DNA from: Turbatrix aceti
Lineage: Eukaryota; Nematoda; Chromadorea; Rhabditida; Panagrolaimidae
Direction of reading: 5' to 3'
Assembly (NCBI GenBank): GCA_963969345.1
Contig: OZ017769.1
Span: 3,410,816 to 3,474,815, forward strand
Length of the DNA: 64,000 nt
The translations under genes and the position numbers were made by a program. The notes below the pieces were generated by a model. The model was not told the DNA's origin. It ran no database searches and saw only the letters and a program-made list of their open reading frames with translations. Below are positions 47,233 through 58,046 of the stretch, in pieces. Within the stretch, counting starts at the first letter, position 1. Every line of letters starts with the position of its first letter.

Positions 47233-48162
47233 TCAGTTAACATCTTGAACAGAAACAGCGACAGCTCTTTGGCGAGCCTCGTTGAGCCTAGCCTGCGTAG
47301 GTACACGTTCAATATACGGTTGACTGTCAGAAATGCGAAAGCACTCGATGCTGTCGAGCGCCTGTCGGCCGTCCCACCCTCCGATGACGTACAACAATTT
47401 CTTCTGCTCATCGTAAACCGTAGAATGGTTTTCCCGGGCGATTTCCAGCTCGACCGGGAGCACGGATACGTCGCCGTCCTGGTCGATGAGGAGGAGTGTC
47501 CGTCGACAGTCCACGCCATCCCAGCCCCCAGCAACCACGATTCCGGCAGGTGTAACCGTCGCTGTGTGGCCTTCGACTGGATACGGGAGCACGGAGGTGC
47601 ATTCAAACTCTCCGGCGGGAACGTCGGTGGTAAAAATGCTCGAGAGCGTGACTTTCTCGTCCCAGCCGCCGATGAGCCAGATTTTGTTCCCAAAATCGAC
47701 GGCAGCAGCGTTTTTGACGTGTAGCGGTAGTCTGGGTCTTCGGATGACGTAAAACGGGCCATCTGGGCCGTCTAGTGTTCCGATGGCCGCTGTGTCGAGA
47801 CTCCGGATGCCGTCGTAGCCTCCCGCGACGAGGAGCCCTCCCCGGCGGGTCATACAGGCCGCCGCGCAGCTGAATCCCTGCTCAAAGCCGTTTCCAGCGA
47901 TGGAAACCATCTTAGAATGCCCTGAGGTCGGGTCTATGATCTCGGCATCAGAAGTGTGATTTCCAGGAGCCGAGCAGCCACCTGCGACTATGATTTTCCG
48001 GTGATCGGGAAAATAGCCGGCGACGGCGCCTCTGCGAGGTGTTTGGAGCGTGGCCGGGGCCTTTTTGCAGCGACCGTCGTCGTCGATGACCTCGATTGAG
48101 GACAGACAGGCTGCTTCACGTGCTGCAACGCAGCCACCGATGATCCAGATGGCTCGGTGCAT
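47233..48162 (-). CDS. Six-kelch-repeat protein
   Basis: A single-exon 309-aa frame made almost wholly of kelch repeats. Six GG-containing strands are visible: IWIIGGCVA, IIVAGGCSAPG, LLVAGGYDGIRSLD, IWLIGGWDEKVTLSS, IVVAGGWDGVDCRRT and LYVIGGWDGRQALDS, enough for one six-bladed propeller. There is no BTB, BACK or F-box domain, so it is not a complete Cul3 adaptor. The frame is open for three codons upstream of the ATG to a TTTCAG acceptor, which suits trans-splicing or a small 5' exon; an N-terminal domain encoded further upstream is possible, but none was found in the 1 kb to the thioesterase gene. Kelch propellers usually bind protein partners; no specific partner can be named. Coding exons are GC-richer than the flanks. 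Confidence 0.85.
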   Translation of the reverse strand: MHRAIWIIGGCVAAREAACLSSIEVIDDDGRCKKAPATLQTPRRGAVAGYFPDHRKIIVAGGCSAPGNHTSDAEIIDPTSGHSKMVSIAGNGFEQGFSCAAACMTRRGGLLVAGGYDGIRSLDTAAIGTLDGPDGPFYVIRRPRLPLHVKNAAAVDFGNKIWLIGGWDEKVTLSSIFTTDVPAGEFECTSVLPYPVEGHTATVTPAGIVVAGGWDGVDCRRTLLLIDQDGDVSVLPVELEIARENHSTVYDEQKKLLYVIGGWDGRQALDSIECFRISDSQPYIERVPTQARLNEARQRAVAVSVQDVN

Positions 48163-49130
48163 GTAGGGGTTCTGAAACGGATGAAATTGCTTTCGTCCAT
48201 GTATTTCCGACTCGTTGGGTTAAAAAGGATTAAAACTAAGCTTTGCCGACCCCTTAGGATAAAAAAACTAAACAAATAACATTTTTTATGATCAGTAACA
48301 TCAAAACAAAGTTTACAATACTTTTAAGGCAAAAATTCATTGTAAAACAAAGAAAAAGTGTTATTTTAAAAATTGATAGCAAGATACCGTAAAAAAATAA
48401 CGATCGTAAATTTCCGAAGTAACAAAAAATTGAGAAAGAAACAGTAAAAAGATAGCAAAAGCAAATTATGATCGCTCGCGTATCCCGACACGAATTGACG
48501 AGTAACAATCAAAAATTGTCAAAACTACGTTTGAATGTTACTTTTTCTTTTTTTCTTTGGTTACGGTTATTATAATATTATTTTTGCCCGTTCCCTTTTT
48601 CTATCGTTTTCGGCAGAAGTTCCTAATTTTGCTATTTCTTACTTCTCGTTCCGCTCGCGCTTTTTATTTTCTTGCTTTGCTGGGCTGTGTTTTGGCCTAA
48701 AATTTCGAGCTACCCATCCGTCAAAAAATTTTTACTTTTGGGTAGAAATAGCTCTAGTTGCAAAACAGTCTTTGTACATCCAAATCCGGATGAAGGAAGG
48801 AAGACCCGAACAGTTTTTTGCTCTCACGCATGCATGCATTCGTCGGCTTAAGCGGCCCAACAAAGGGCCTCATATCTTTGGTGACAGATTAAAAAAAGAG
48901 CCATGTGCAATGTCCCCAAGAAAAAAACGGACAAATTACAGCTGTCGACTACACGCAAGTCAGGCAATCGATAAAATAAATGGAAAAAAACCCAGCGCGC
49001 GGTCATAAAAACATCAACTCGCGTAAGGCTCGATTTATCGATAAAAATACTAGACAGCGAACAAAAAAATATTTATAAAAAGAAAAAAAATAGAGAAACA
49101 GGTAACACAGACGCAAACGTCTCTTGAATT
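48163..49130. other. Spacer with dispersed repeat, no gene
   Basis: Same-strand spacer between the thioesterase stop and the kelch start. Copy 3 of the dispersed repeat takes up 48380-48620. No coding exon is supported in the rest. Confidence 0.5.
48380..48622. repeat. Dispersed CCCGACACGAATT repeat, copy 3
   Basis: Same orientation as copy 1: AACAGTAAAAAGATAGCA, CGTATCCCGACACGAATTGA, GAGTAACAATC, GTTACTTTTTC and CTTTTTCTATCGTTTTCGG. Confidence 0.85.
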
Positions 49131-50390
49131 TTAGGCTACATTTTTCTGGACAAACTCCTTGAGGTCCTTCAGCTCCGTACTGCAACTTGTGTGATCAATC
49201 GGGTAAGATTTCAACACAACGTTGGAGTTGAACTTGCTGAGAGCGTCCTTTGTCCTCTGGCCAATGTCAAAAGGCACCAGAGAGTCCTGAGTTCCGTGTC
49301 CAAGGAAAATCGGGGTCTGGAGGTTGGCTTTGTGGCCGCCGGGAATCTTGTCGCGTTGCAGGAGGAAGGACGAGAGTCCCACGATGCCGCCAAGCTTCTT
49401 GTCGTACGTCAGACCGGCGTAGAGAGCCAATGCGCCTCCTGAAAAGTTTACAGTTAACTGGATGCCAAAAAAAGATTTACAAAACAAAAATTATACAGAA
49501 AAAGAATAAAAATATAAAAAAAGAGAAAAAAATAAAAAAAAATAAGAGAAAAATAAACTCACCCATTGAAAAACCGCCAATGATAATCCGCTCGCTCGGA
49601 ATTCCAGCAGCAATTTCGGCTTCGATCAGGCTGTGGACGTAATTCGTGGCATTCTGGATGCCGGTTGTGTCTTCGGGGGCGTTTTCCGAAAGTCCGAGGA
49701 GATCATACCAGGCCGGCATGATCATGCCAAAGTTGAGCGTAACCGGACGGTTGGCGCTGAAAAAAATTCAAAAAATAATAATTTTTAGACCAAAAATTAA
49801 ATTTAAAAAATGAGAACTTACGCATTGGGGCAGACTCCCTTGAGATGAGGCAGGTTCACCTCGTGGCGGAACATCTCGGCCCATCCATGACCCTGATCAC
49901 CAAGACCATGGAAGAAGATCAACTGAAAAAAAGTCGTACAAAATGAAACAAAAATGAAGTTCAAAAAACGTTGTTTTGACAATTTTTGATAATTGCTTTA
50001 AAATTTGTGTCGGGAAACGTGGCCCGTCGATGTTGTTGTCTTTTTACTGTTTGTCTCCTCCAATTTTTGTTACTTTAAAAAAATTACTATTGTTATTTTT
50101 TACGGTATTTTATTACAAAATTTTAAAATAAGCACTTTTTCGTTGTTTTACAACGAATTTTCGCATTAAGTTCTGCAAAGTTTGTTTTGACATTGCTGAT
50201 GATAAAAAAATTCTAATTTGTTCAGTTTTCTGTCATGACTTAAAAAAAAAACAAAAAAAACCAGCAATTTGTGTATTTAAAAATTTCGGAAATTTTATTT
50301 TTGCATTAAATAAAAACTCACGGTAGCAGTTTGCTTGCCCTGGGCAGGAATAACGATGGGAGCAGGACCAGCAACGGTACTACCCGACAT
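49131..50390 (-). CDS. Acyl-protein thioesterase (LYPLA1/2 family)
   Basis: Encodes 223 aa, the usual size for this alpha/beta hydrolase that removes palmitate from protein cysteines and can hydrolyse lysophospholipids. Exons: 50390-50322, 49922-49822, 49756-49563, 49438-49131. Motifs: IFFHGLGDQGHGWAEMF (oxyanion region), PAWYDLLGL, catalytic Ser120 in GGFSMGGALALY (split by intron 3), Asp173 in HGTQDSLVP and His204 in IDHTSC. The start MSGSTVAGPAP mirrors short family members. The frame continues upstream for about 64 more codons without an ATG (SSFIRSIFGGSRGGSG before the Met), so a longer isoform with an upstream exon is possible. It is divergent to the TM9SF4-type gene, 1.3 kb away. Localisation is predicted cytosolic, since no signal peptide follows the chosen start. 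Confidence 0.93.
49948..50125. repeat. Dispersed CCCGACACGAATT repeat, copy 4
   Basis: In intron 1 of the thioesterase, inverted: GAAGTTCAAAAAACGTTG, AAATTTGTGTCGGGAAACG, GTCTTTTTACTGTTTGTC and TTTTTTACGGTATTTT. Confidence 0.8.
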
Positions 50391-51717
50391 GTCTTCTCGA
50401 GATCCAGATCCTCCGCGGCTGCCACCAAAGATGCTTCGAATGAAGGAAGACGTGGTGGTTCGGGACTTACACGACGAAGCTGCAGCGGCGAAGGCAGCGG
50501 CAGTCGTCGGAGAAAGACGCGCGCTTGCTATGACGCCGACGAGGGACGTGAGAACCACTGAGTGCAGAATGGTGGCGCTCAAAACTCAAAGTGAAACCCC
50601 ACCCTGTAAAAAAAGGGTCGTAAAAATCGATACATACAATTTTTATGCAGTACAACAAACAGATGAAAAAAACGAGAGGGGGAGGAGGCAAGGGAGAGAT
50701 TCATGTTGCTACGGGTTCAATTTGCGTTTGTTGGTTGGTTGGTTGTTCACTCACTCTCGCATATTACTAGCGCACCCCTTTTATGGTATCCGTTACGACT
50801 GGACAACATTTTTTTGGTGTAACTGAACATAAAATGTCATTATTTTTGCTCTTGTGACCTTTCTACAATTAATTTTTTTGCTCGGCTGCTTGCGCATACA
50901 CTCCGTCTTACTTTGCCTTGCCTAGAGCACAAAAACACGTAGCAGGACAAAAAGGAAGCAAACAAACGACAAGGAAACCCCCAAAGGCAATAAACAAGAC
51001 TTATGGCTTACTGACCGAATCGCGTGTTGTATTTTATTTTTTTTGAGTGTGTGCGTCTTATCGCTCTCTACGAGACCACGTGATAAACTGACAATCTGAC
51101 TCTGACTACAAAATGACGAATATCAGGAAGCAAAAAAAATGACACGAAAAAAAAGAAAAATTGTAGGCAAAAACACAAAATAAAGCACGAAAATCAATAG
51201 GCCACAATTTCCCGCAGGGAAAAGTAAGCGCACCCGAAATGAAAAAGTAACGAAGCAACGAAGAAAGAAAAAAAGGAAGATAAAAAGTGAATTACGTTCG
51301 CATTGGAGAACACCGTGTCAACTGTCAAGTGTTCTCCGCCCGTGAATAACGAATTTTGCTTCGTTGTCCCGTGAAAAACAGATGAATAACAAAAAATATT
51401 ACTTTTTTACGATATCTCTTTCTTTCCGACGCGTAAAACTCGTTGAACCCTATTTACAATGTCATTTACGGTAAATAAATGTTTATTTGAACTTTGCGTG
51501 GACTTTTTTCTTGAAGAAATTCATGGATTCTTGCTCCGCGTCGTTGCAACGTGGCTGCCAGCATTAGTTTCTTTCTTTCCGCGAATAAAACACGTCATAC
51601 AAATTTTTTATGTGTTTTTTTATGTTTTTCGCACCGTGGAAGTCTAGGCGTCTGCGTTAAACAAATTTTTGTCCTAACCTTGTTTGTGTGTTTTTTTTTC
51701 AGGTAAATGCACCGGAT
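50391..51717. other. Divergent promoter region, no gene
   Basis: Lies between the thioesterase and TM9SF4-type starts. A 9-bp stem GGAGAACAC/GTGTTCTCC with a 15-base loop lies at 51306-51338. A TTTTTTTTTCAG acceptor at 51691-51702 just before the TM9SF4 start implies a trans-splice site or a non-coding 5' exon. Open frames seen here are unsupported. Confidence 0.5.
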
Positions 51718-54663
51718 ATGACACGCCGAAAAGTGATGGCATGCGGCACGGCGTCTTCTGTGGTTTTCTGGACCCGGCTGGTCTTGCTTCCCCTGCTGAC
51801 CTTATTAGCCACTTCCGATGCTTTTTACGTCCCCGGTGTCGCGCCCAAGGTCTTCCAGTCCGGCGCGGAGATCGACGTCAAGGCGATCAAGCTGACGTCC
51901 GTGCGCACGGTCGTGCCGTATGAGTACTACAGCCTGCCATTCTGCAAGCCACCCGGACCCATTGATCACGTCAGCGAGAATCTCGGTGAAGTTCTGAGAG
52001 GTGACCGGATTGTAAATACTCCTTATCAGGTCAGTTTTTTGGGGTTTTGGAGTTTTTTGATAATTTTTAGGGGGTTTTGCACGATTTGACCAACTTTTTT
52101 ATCTTTTTGCCGAATTTTTGTGGGTTTTGACAACTTTTTGAAGTTTTTGGGCGGCTTCTTATGCATTTTACGGTTTTTGACAGTTTTGGAGTTTTTTTGG
52201 TATTGTGATAGGATTTTAGTACATTTTGGCATAATTTTTACTGTTTTTATAGTTTTTTTGAACAGTTTAGCTTTTTTTGGTTCTCTTAACGTTTTTTGAT
52301 GTATTTTGACAGTTTTTGTGTTTTTTAGGTATTCATGAAGAGAGACGACACCTGTCACAGTCTTTGCCCGTCCACCGAGCAGAAGAAGGAGGTCACCCAG
52401 GAGGATTCTGATGTGCTAACGAGAAGGATCATGGAAGATTATCACGTGCATTTGTGAGTTTTATATTTCTGAAAATAGACAAGAAAAACGCTTTCACAAA
52501 CAAAATTTAGTAGTTTTTTTTGGTTCTTTGAATTTTATTACAATCTGTCTTTCATTTTTATCGTTTTCATTCACGTACAAAATGATTTATTTGAGCAAAA
52601 TTTTTTAGTGCATCATTAAAAATTATGTTTCACATTTGAATGTATTATTTTTAGGCTAATTGACAACCTACCATGCGCCACGCGATACCAAGTCCCCGAG
52701 ACAGGCGAGGTCTTCTACGACCACGGCTACAAACTTGGCTGGACCGAAGGCGAAAAGGTTTACGTCAACAACCACCTGGAGATCCTTCTCAAATACCACG
52801 AGCCTGAAATCGGTGTATTCCGTGTCGTCGGCTTCGAAGTGCAGCCCAAGTCCATCGCCTCCAACAAGGTCACCTTCGAAGGCGGAAAGTGCAGTCTCCC
52901 ATCCAACGCTGATGCCCAGGAAGTTCTGCCCGGAAAGGCGAATACCATTGCCTGGACGTATTCTGTCAAGTGGGAAGCGTCCGAAGTTCCGTGGGCGAGT
53001 CGATGGGATGTCTACCTCTCGATGAAGGACGTCCAGATTCACTGGTTCAGCATTCTCAACTCGGTCGTCGTCGTGCTCTGTCTGGCCGGATTTCTCGGGG
53101 TCATTATCGTCCGTACAGTTCGACGCGATATTTCGAACTACAATAACCAGGACGAGGAACTTGAAACGCTGGAGGAGACTGGCTGGAAGCTGGTGCATGG
53201 AGACGTCTTTCGACCACCACCGAGATCGACGCTGTTGGTTTGTCTCGTCGGTTCTGGTATTCAGATTGTCGGCATGGTTACGGTTACTGTAGGTTTTTAT
53301 TTTGGCTTTAAAATCACATTTTTCGTCTTAAACTTGTTTTTTTCGATGTGAGATCATTTTTTTGTCTCAAAACCAGCTTTTTTTCGTTTCAAAACCAATT
53401 TTTTTTTCACACAAACTAATCTTTTTCGAAAACTTATTTTTTCGTTTCAAAACCATTTTTTTTCGCTTTGAAACCATGTTGCCATACCAAAAATATTTTT
53501 TTCGCTTCAAAACCAATTTTTCGCTCCAAGACACATTTTTTGGGTCAAGAGCAACTTTTTTCGCTTCAAAACCAACTTTTTTCGCTTTGAAACCATTTTT
53601 CGCTTCAAGACACATTTTTTCTGGTCAAAACCAACTTTTTTTGCTTTGAAACCATTTTTCCATGCCAAAAATATTTTTTTCGCTTCAAAACCACCATTTT
53701 CCTACAGGTAACCTTCGCGATGCTCGGCATGCTCTCCCCAGCGAACCGTGGCTCCCTCCAGACCGCCGCCATCGGGCTCTACTGCCTCTTCGGCGTCTTC
53801 GCAGGCTACCACGCCGGTCGACTGTACAAAACGTGCCGTGGCGTGTCCCCGAAGGCGGTTTCCTTCAAGACAGCCCTGCTCTTCCCGTCGATCATCCTTG
53901 GCGTCGGCTTCTTCCTCAACTTCTTCCTCATCGGCAAGCATTCCTCCGGCGCGGTCCCCTTCACTACGATGCTCGCCATCCTGGCCCTTCTCTTCGGCGT
54001 CGATGTTCCGCTCGTTTTTGTCGGTTTCTACTTTGGCTACCGCAAGAAGGCGTACACGTTCCCGGTGCGCACGAACCAGATCCCACGCCAGGTTCCGGAA
54101 CAGCCGTGGTACCTCCGAACGGTGCCCTGCATGCTTCTGGCTGGAATTTTGCCGTTTGGAGCCGTCTTCATCGAGTTGTACTTCATTTTCTCGGTTTGTT
54201 GCGATTTTTTGGGGTAGGATTGATTGAAAAATTCCGGAAAATATTTTTAGGCCATTTGGGAGAACCAATTCTACTACCTGTTCGGCTTCCTCTTCATCGT
54301 GTGCTCGATTCTGTTCATCTCATGCTGTCAAATTGCCATCGTCGTGACATACTTCCTTCTCTGCGCAGAAAATTATCGTTGGTGGTGGAATGCTTTTACG
54401 GTCTCTGGCGGTTCTGCATTTTACGTTATGGCGTACTCTGTCTTCTATTACTACACAAAGGTTAGTTTTTCTTTTTTTTTTCGTTCATTTACACCCCATA
54501 TCACCGATTTCAGCTCGATATCATCGGTTTTATACCCACTCTGCTTTACTTCACGTACTCTGGACTCATAGCCATCACTTTCTGGCTCCTCACCGGCACC
54601 ATCGGCTTCTACAGCTCGTTTGTATTCCTCCGAAAGATCTACAGCGCGGTCAAGATTGACTAG
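51718..54663 (+). CDS. TM9SF4-type nonaspanin membrane protein
   Basis: Encodes 638 aa. Exons: 51718-52029, 52329-52453, 52655-53288, 53708-54193, 54251-54460, 54514-54663, all in frame. A hydrophobic N-terminal signal sequence (about residues 15-35) ends at [10 protein letters not shown], followed by a large lumenal domain and nine membrane segments beginning at [14 protein letters not shown]. Family signatures: [79 protein letters not shown] and the C-terminal KIYSAVKID, a COPI-type Golgi-retention tail. These favour TM9SF4 over TM9SF2. The family acts in Golgi/endosomal sorting of membrane proteins, adhesion and phagocytosis. Coding exons are GC-rich against AT-rich introns. An in-frame ATG seven codons after the start (MACGTASS) is an alternative. 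Confidence 0.95.
53345..53700 (+). repeat. Minisatellite in TM9SF4-type intron 3
   Basis: About 18 degenerate copies of a 17-20-bp unit, TTTTTTCGCTTCAAAACCA, fill the intron up to the acceptor. Some units read GCTTTGAAACCA or AAGACACATTT. The open frames across it are artefacts. Confidence 0.85.
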
Positions 54664-55465
54664 ACGATCGACAACCGCTCTTTTCCCCTTTCAAAAAACA
54701 ATGCATCCTCCGTAATGCGTGTAGTTATAATTCTATTCTTTCCCTTTTTTCTGTCTTTTGTAATTGTCATAATGTGTTGAAATGTAAAAAAAAGACTGTG
54801 TGGACACCGAACCGACATATGTATACGTTAAACTGTTGAATTCGGTTATTGTTGAAAAATAGAAACGGTAAATGCGCCGAAAAAAATACTTGGAGAAAAA
54901 AAATGGGGTGAAAATTGTGGAAATGGTCCAATTTTCGTTCTGAGACCCAAAGTACTAAGTTCTAAATCAAAATTAAATAGCACATCCGAAATTTCCTATT
55001 TTTTTTGTTATGGAATCCAAAATACGAATTTCTAAGCCAAATCGTGCTAAGACACCAAAAATGTTCTATTTTTTTCGTTCTCAAACCTAAAACACGGCAT
55101 TCGTGTAAAGACGCCCAAAATTTTCTATTTTTCGTTCTAGGATCCAAAATACAGTATGCGCCGTGGTTACGATATGTTTTTTTGGAAAACGACAAAAAAT
55201 GGGGTGAAAGTTCTCAAAATAGTAAAATTTTCGTGTTCGGACACAAAATCCATTTTTTTCGTTCCAAGACCCTTCTAAATTCTTTTTAACGTTTTTTAGT
55301 TCAAAATACAGTATTTTAAAGCCAAATCGTGCTAAAACACATAAAATTTCTTATTTTTTCGTTCTGGGACCCAAAATAAAGTATTCTAAGCCGAATCGTG
55401 CCAAACACCCTAATTTTCCTATTTTTTCGTTTTCAGACCCAAAATATAGTATCCCACCCGTCAGA
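54664..55465. repeat. Spacer with ~65-bp tandem repeats
   Basis: From about 54935 to 55445 the phrase TTTCGTTCTRGGACCCAAAA and then AGTATTCTAAGCCAAATCGT recur every 60-75 bp, at least seven times with heavy drift. The last copy runs into the prefoldin-like start and contributes its TTTTCAG acceptor-like site. Confidence 0.75.
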
Positions 55466-55822
55466 ATGGCCGTATCGCTCGCCGACGACTTCGCAGACCT
55501 GCGCCGCCTCACGCTGGACGCCAACCGATGCATCGCGGCCGAAAAAGTCTACCGCCAAGGCAAGGGCTTCCAGCTGAGGACCGATCGACTCGCCCTCGAG
55601 GACCTCGCTGAGCACAAGCCAGGCGCCGGCGTCTTCCGCTCCATCGGCAGCGCCTACGTCCTCAGCGACGCCGAATCCGAGCGTCAGAGTATCCAGGCGA
55701 GACAGGACGCGACCGAAGCCGAGCTCAAGGCCCTCGCCGAGAAGCGGACCGCTGCCACCGAAGCCATGCAGAAAAAAGAAGCCGAAGTACGCCAGAAGAC
55801 GAGCGCTCTCAAGAGCGCGTAA
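55466..55822 (+). CDS. Prefoldin subunit 1-like protein
   Basis: A single-exon 118-aa protein, the normal length of beta-type prefoldin subunits. It is predicted to form two coiled-coil helices (about 5-50 and 70-115) joined by the turn GAGVFRSIGSAYVLSD, which fits the SVGRMF.L hairpin region of prefoldin 1. Prefoldin is a six-subunit co-chaperone that passes unfolded actin and tubulin to the CCT chaperonin in the cytosol. Helix 2 is rich in Ala, Glu and Lys (ELKALAEKRTAATEAMQKK). The identity rests on length, architecture and the hairpin and so is moderate; another small coiled-coil protein is possible. The stop codon lies 102 bp from the SNAP29 stop on the opposite strand. Confidence 0.65.
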   Translation: MAVSLADDFADLRRLTLDANRCIAAEKVYRQGKGFQLRTDRLALEDLAEHKPGAGVFRSIGSAYVLSDAESERQSIQARQDATEAELKALAEKRTAATEAMQKKEAEVRQKTSALKSA

Positions 55823-55924
55823 TTTGCCAGTTTTGCAATCTGATCTCTTTTACCTCGCTTCTTTTTTTTGTTATCTGCTTTGGTTAAGTTTTACACCGCT
55901 TTTTTGGGGGTGAAGGGGGTTGAT

Positions 55925-57362
55925 TTACTTTCCGCCAAGGAGACGGGTCATCTGGGCGTCCTGGCTGCGGATGATGGCGTCGTTTCGACTCGCCTTGGCC
56001 TGGATGCTGTCGAGGAGGACATTTTGGTTGTCGACTTCCTCGTTGAGCGCCTCGCCGAGGCATCGGAGACGTCCCAAAGTCGATGACATGGTGTCTGAAA
56101 AAAATACGGTCAAGGTGACCAAAAAGAGCTGACAAGGAATGTCACAGTATGTTTTGGAATTTTTATGAAAGTTTGCCAAAAAGTTTATTTACTGTGAAAT
56201 TTTTTTACCGTAAAATTAACTCTAGACGGAAATCGTGTTTTTGCAATTTTTGTCCATTTTTGGCACGTTTTGGTTGAAAAAAATTACGGTATTTTCAAAG
56301 CCAGGTTTCATTTTGATCGACGTAATTTTGGATGGAAAATCCGAGCAAAATATAAAAATATAGGGTTATTGGCTTTAGAAAATGCCGAACATCGATGTTA
56401 CAAAATAATCACATCGGCAACATTTGTTTCGGCATTTTTCAAAGTGGTAACCCTATATTTTTATATTTTTCTCGGATTTTCCATCCAAAATTACGTCGAT
56501 CAAAATGAAACCTGGCTTTGAAAATACCGTAATTTTTTCAACTAAAACGTGCCAAAATGTTCAAAAATTTGCAAAAATGACATTTCCGGCAAGCGTATCT
56601 CTGCCAAATCATGTCTCAAGCAGACAAATTTTACGGTAAAAATTTTTCATAATAAGGCTACTTTAAATGCCAAAATTTCACAAAGAATTTCCAAAACGTT
56701 CAATGATGCATTTCCTGTAAAAAAACGATCCTACCAAGATTTTCATCGATCTGGCGATTGACCGCCTCGTGACGAGTCCCGGCGAGTGCTGCTCTGGTTT
56801 CTGCGCCAAGCGAGGGGCTCCCGGCACGCTTGATCGACGCATCGATGACGTTTTCCGTCTCGATCAACGCCTGGAGCTTCGCAGAAGGCCCCGGCACTCC
56901 AACGATCTGTGCCGGCAACTCGACCTCCGGCTTGGGTTGTTTCGGGTGCCGTCGGGTGAATTTATTCTTCAAAATCCCGCCGAAGAAGGATTTGATCCGG
57001 TTGAGATTGCGCTGGGTCGACGTCGTAGTCGCGTGGATGTCATCGAGATTTACGGCGACTTTTGCGAGTTTTTCGTGCTGCGAGACGAGTTCCTGCGCCG
57101 TAGCTGCTCCAATGCGCTCTGAATCATCGAGTCGCTGGACAGAGCGCTGCGTCGATGCCAGGGATTCACCCAGAATACGCTCGAGTTCGGCATCGTATCC
57201 CGCGACCTCTTCTTCGAGGGTCAGGGTGTAGCTCGTCGCGTAGGACTTCTTCGGCGGCTGCGAAGACGACGACGACGATATTGAAGGTCGCTGCTCTCCC
57301 ATAGCTAATGAGAATGACGAAGCCATTCCTGCAGCCTGTCTGTTGCCCGGCCGGTCTGACAT
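55925..57362 (-). CDS. snap-29: SNAP29-type SNARE
   Basis: Encodes 265 aa, with exon 1 at 57362-56735 and exon 2 at 56094-55925, joined in phase 1. It has two SNARE-type coiled coils: the N-terminal Qb helix at about residues 55-115 (ELERILGESLASTQRSVQRL, then EKLAKVAVNLDDIHATT) followed by NRIKSFFGGILKNKF, and the C-terminal Qc helix at about 208-262 (LGRLRCLGEALNEEV, LLDSIQAKASRNDA). As in SNAP29, no cysteine cluster for palmitoylation lies between the helices, and there is no membrane segment, unlike SNAP25. SNAP29 pairs with syntaxins in endosome, Golgi and autophagosome fusion. The start region is Ser-rich with a second ATG at residue 13. Its 640-bp intron carries a fold-back element. 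Confidence 0.88.
56160..56660. repeat. Fold-back element 2 (SNAP29 intron)
   Basis: Arms of about 200 bp (about 56165-56370 and 56450-56655) mirror each other: TTTTGGCACGTTTTGGTTGA, AAAATTACGGTATTTTCAAA, GCCAGGTTTCATTTTGATCG, ATTTTGGATGGAAAATCCGA and AAAATATAGGGTTA. Loop about 80 bp with a smaller GCCGA.CAT.GATGT repeat. Related to element 1 at 36415-36805 by sequence and layout. Confidence 0.9.
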
Positions 57363-58046
57363 GTCTGGTGAGCGGGAGAAGAGAAGAGAGGACGATCTGG
57401 GGGTGATGATTCAAAAAAATAAAAACACTCACATCCGGGATGTTTGGTTTTTTTCTGTCTAGCTGGGCAGGCCAGCTATATCGCTGCTGCCTGCACGCGC
57501 CGGGCCGACCATTCCAATCGAAATCGAAATGATGCAAAAAACATCACTGGCTTTTTTCTGACGTGACTTCTGCTCTATCGTAACCGAAACGGTGATAAAA
57601 AGTTCGGTATAGGTTAAATTTGTTCGCAAACGAACGAACACAAACATTTTATAAACTTTGTTTGAAGAATTGAACATCTATACAAAATTTTATGAATTCA
57701 ATTTTCTTGTCAAAAAAAATCAAATTTGCCACTGTTCTCCTAATTTTACCCATTTTTGTTCGTTTTATCTGTTTGAAAAATTTTACTTTGTTCGCGAACA
57801 ACCGCAAACAAATAATTGTAAAAAAACATACACGAACACAAACGTTATAACGTTCGCATAACGCTTTCACGAGAAATCAATGGACTGCAAAACCATCAGT
57901 GCGCACGCACCAAGAATCAGCAGCGAAAAGGAAACGGTAGCATAACGGCCGTTTGTTTGCGCGCTTTCTGCGGTCAGTCAGTTCTTCTGTCTTTCAGGCG
58001 TGCCTGAAAAAAATTGCTCTCGGTTCGTCGACGAGACCAATTTTTT

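Noticed and set aside
47245..47762. Frames overlapping the kelch gene on both strands
   Set aside because: Shadows of the kelch coding sequence.
51459..51647. 62-codon hydrophobic frame upstream of the TM9SF4-type gene
   Set aside because: AT-rich promoter sequence with no link to the downstream frame.
53662..54465. 267-codon frame overlapping TM9SF4-type exons
   Set aside because: Reads across an intron in the wrong frame; the nonaspanin frame fits the family throughout.
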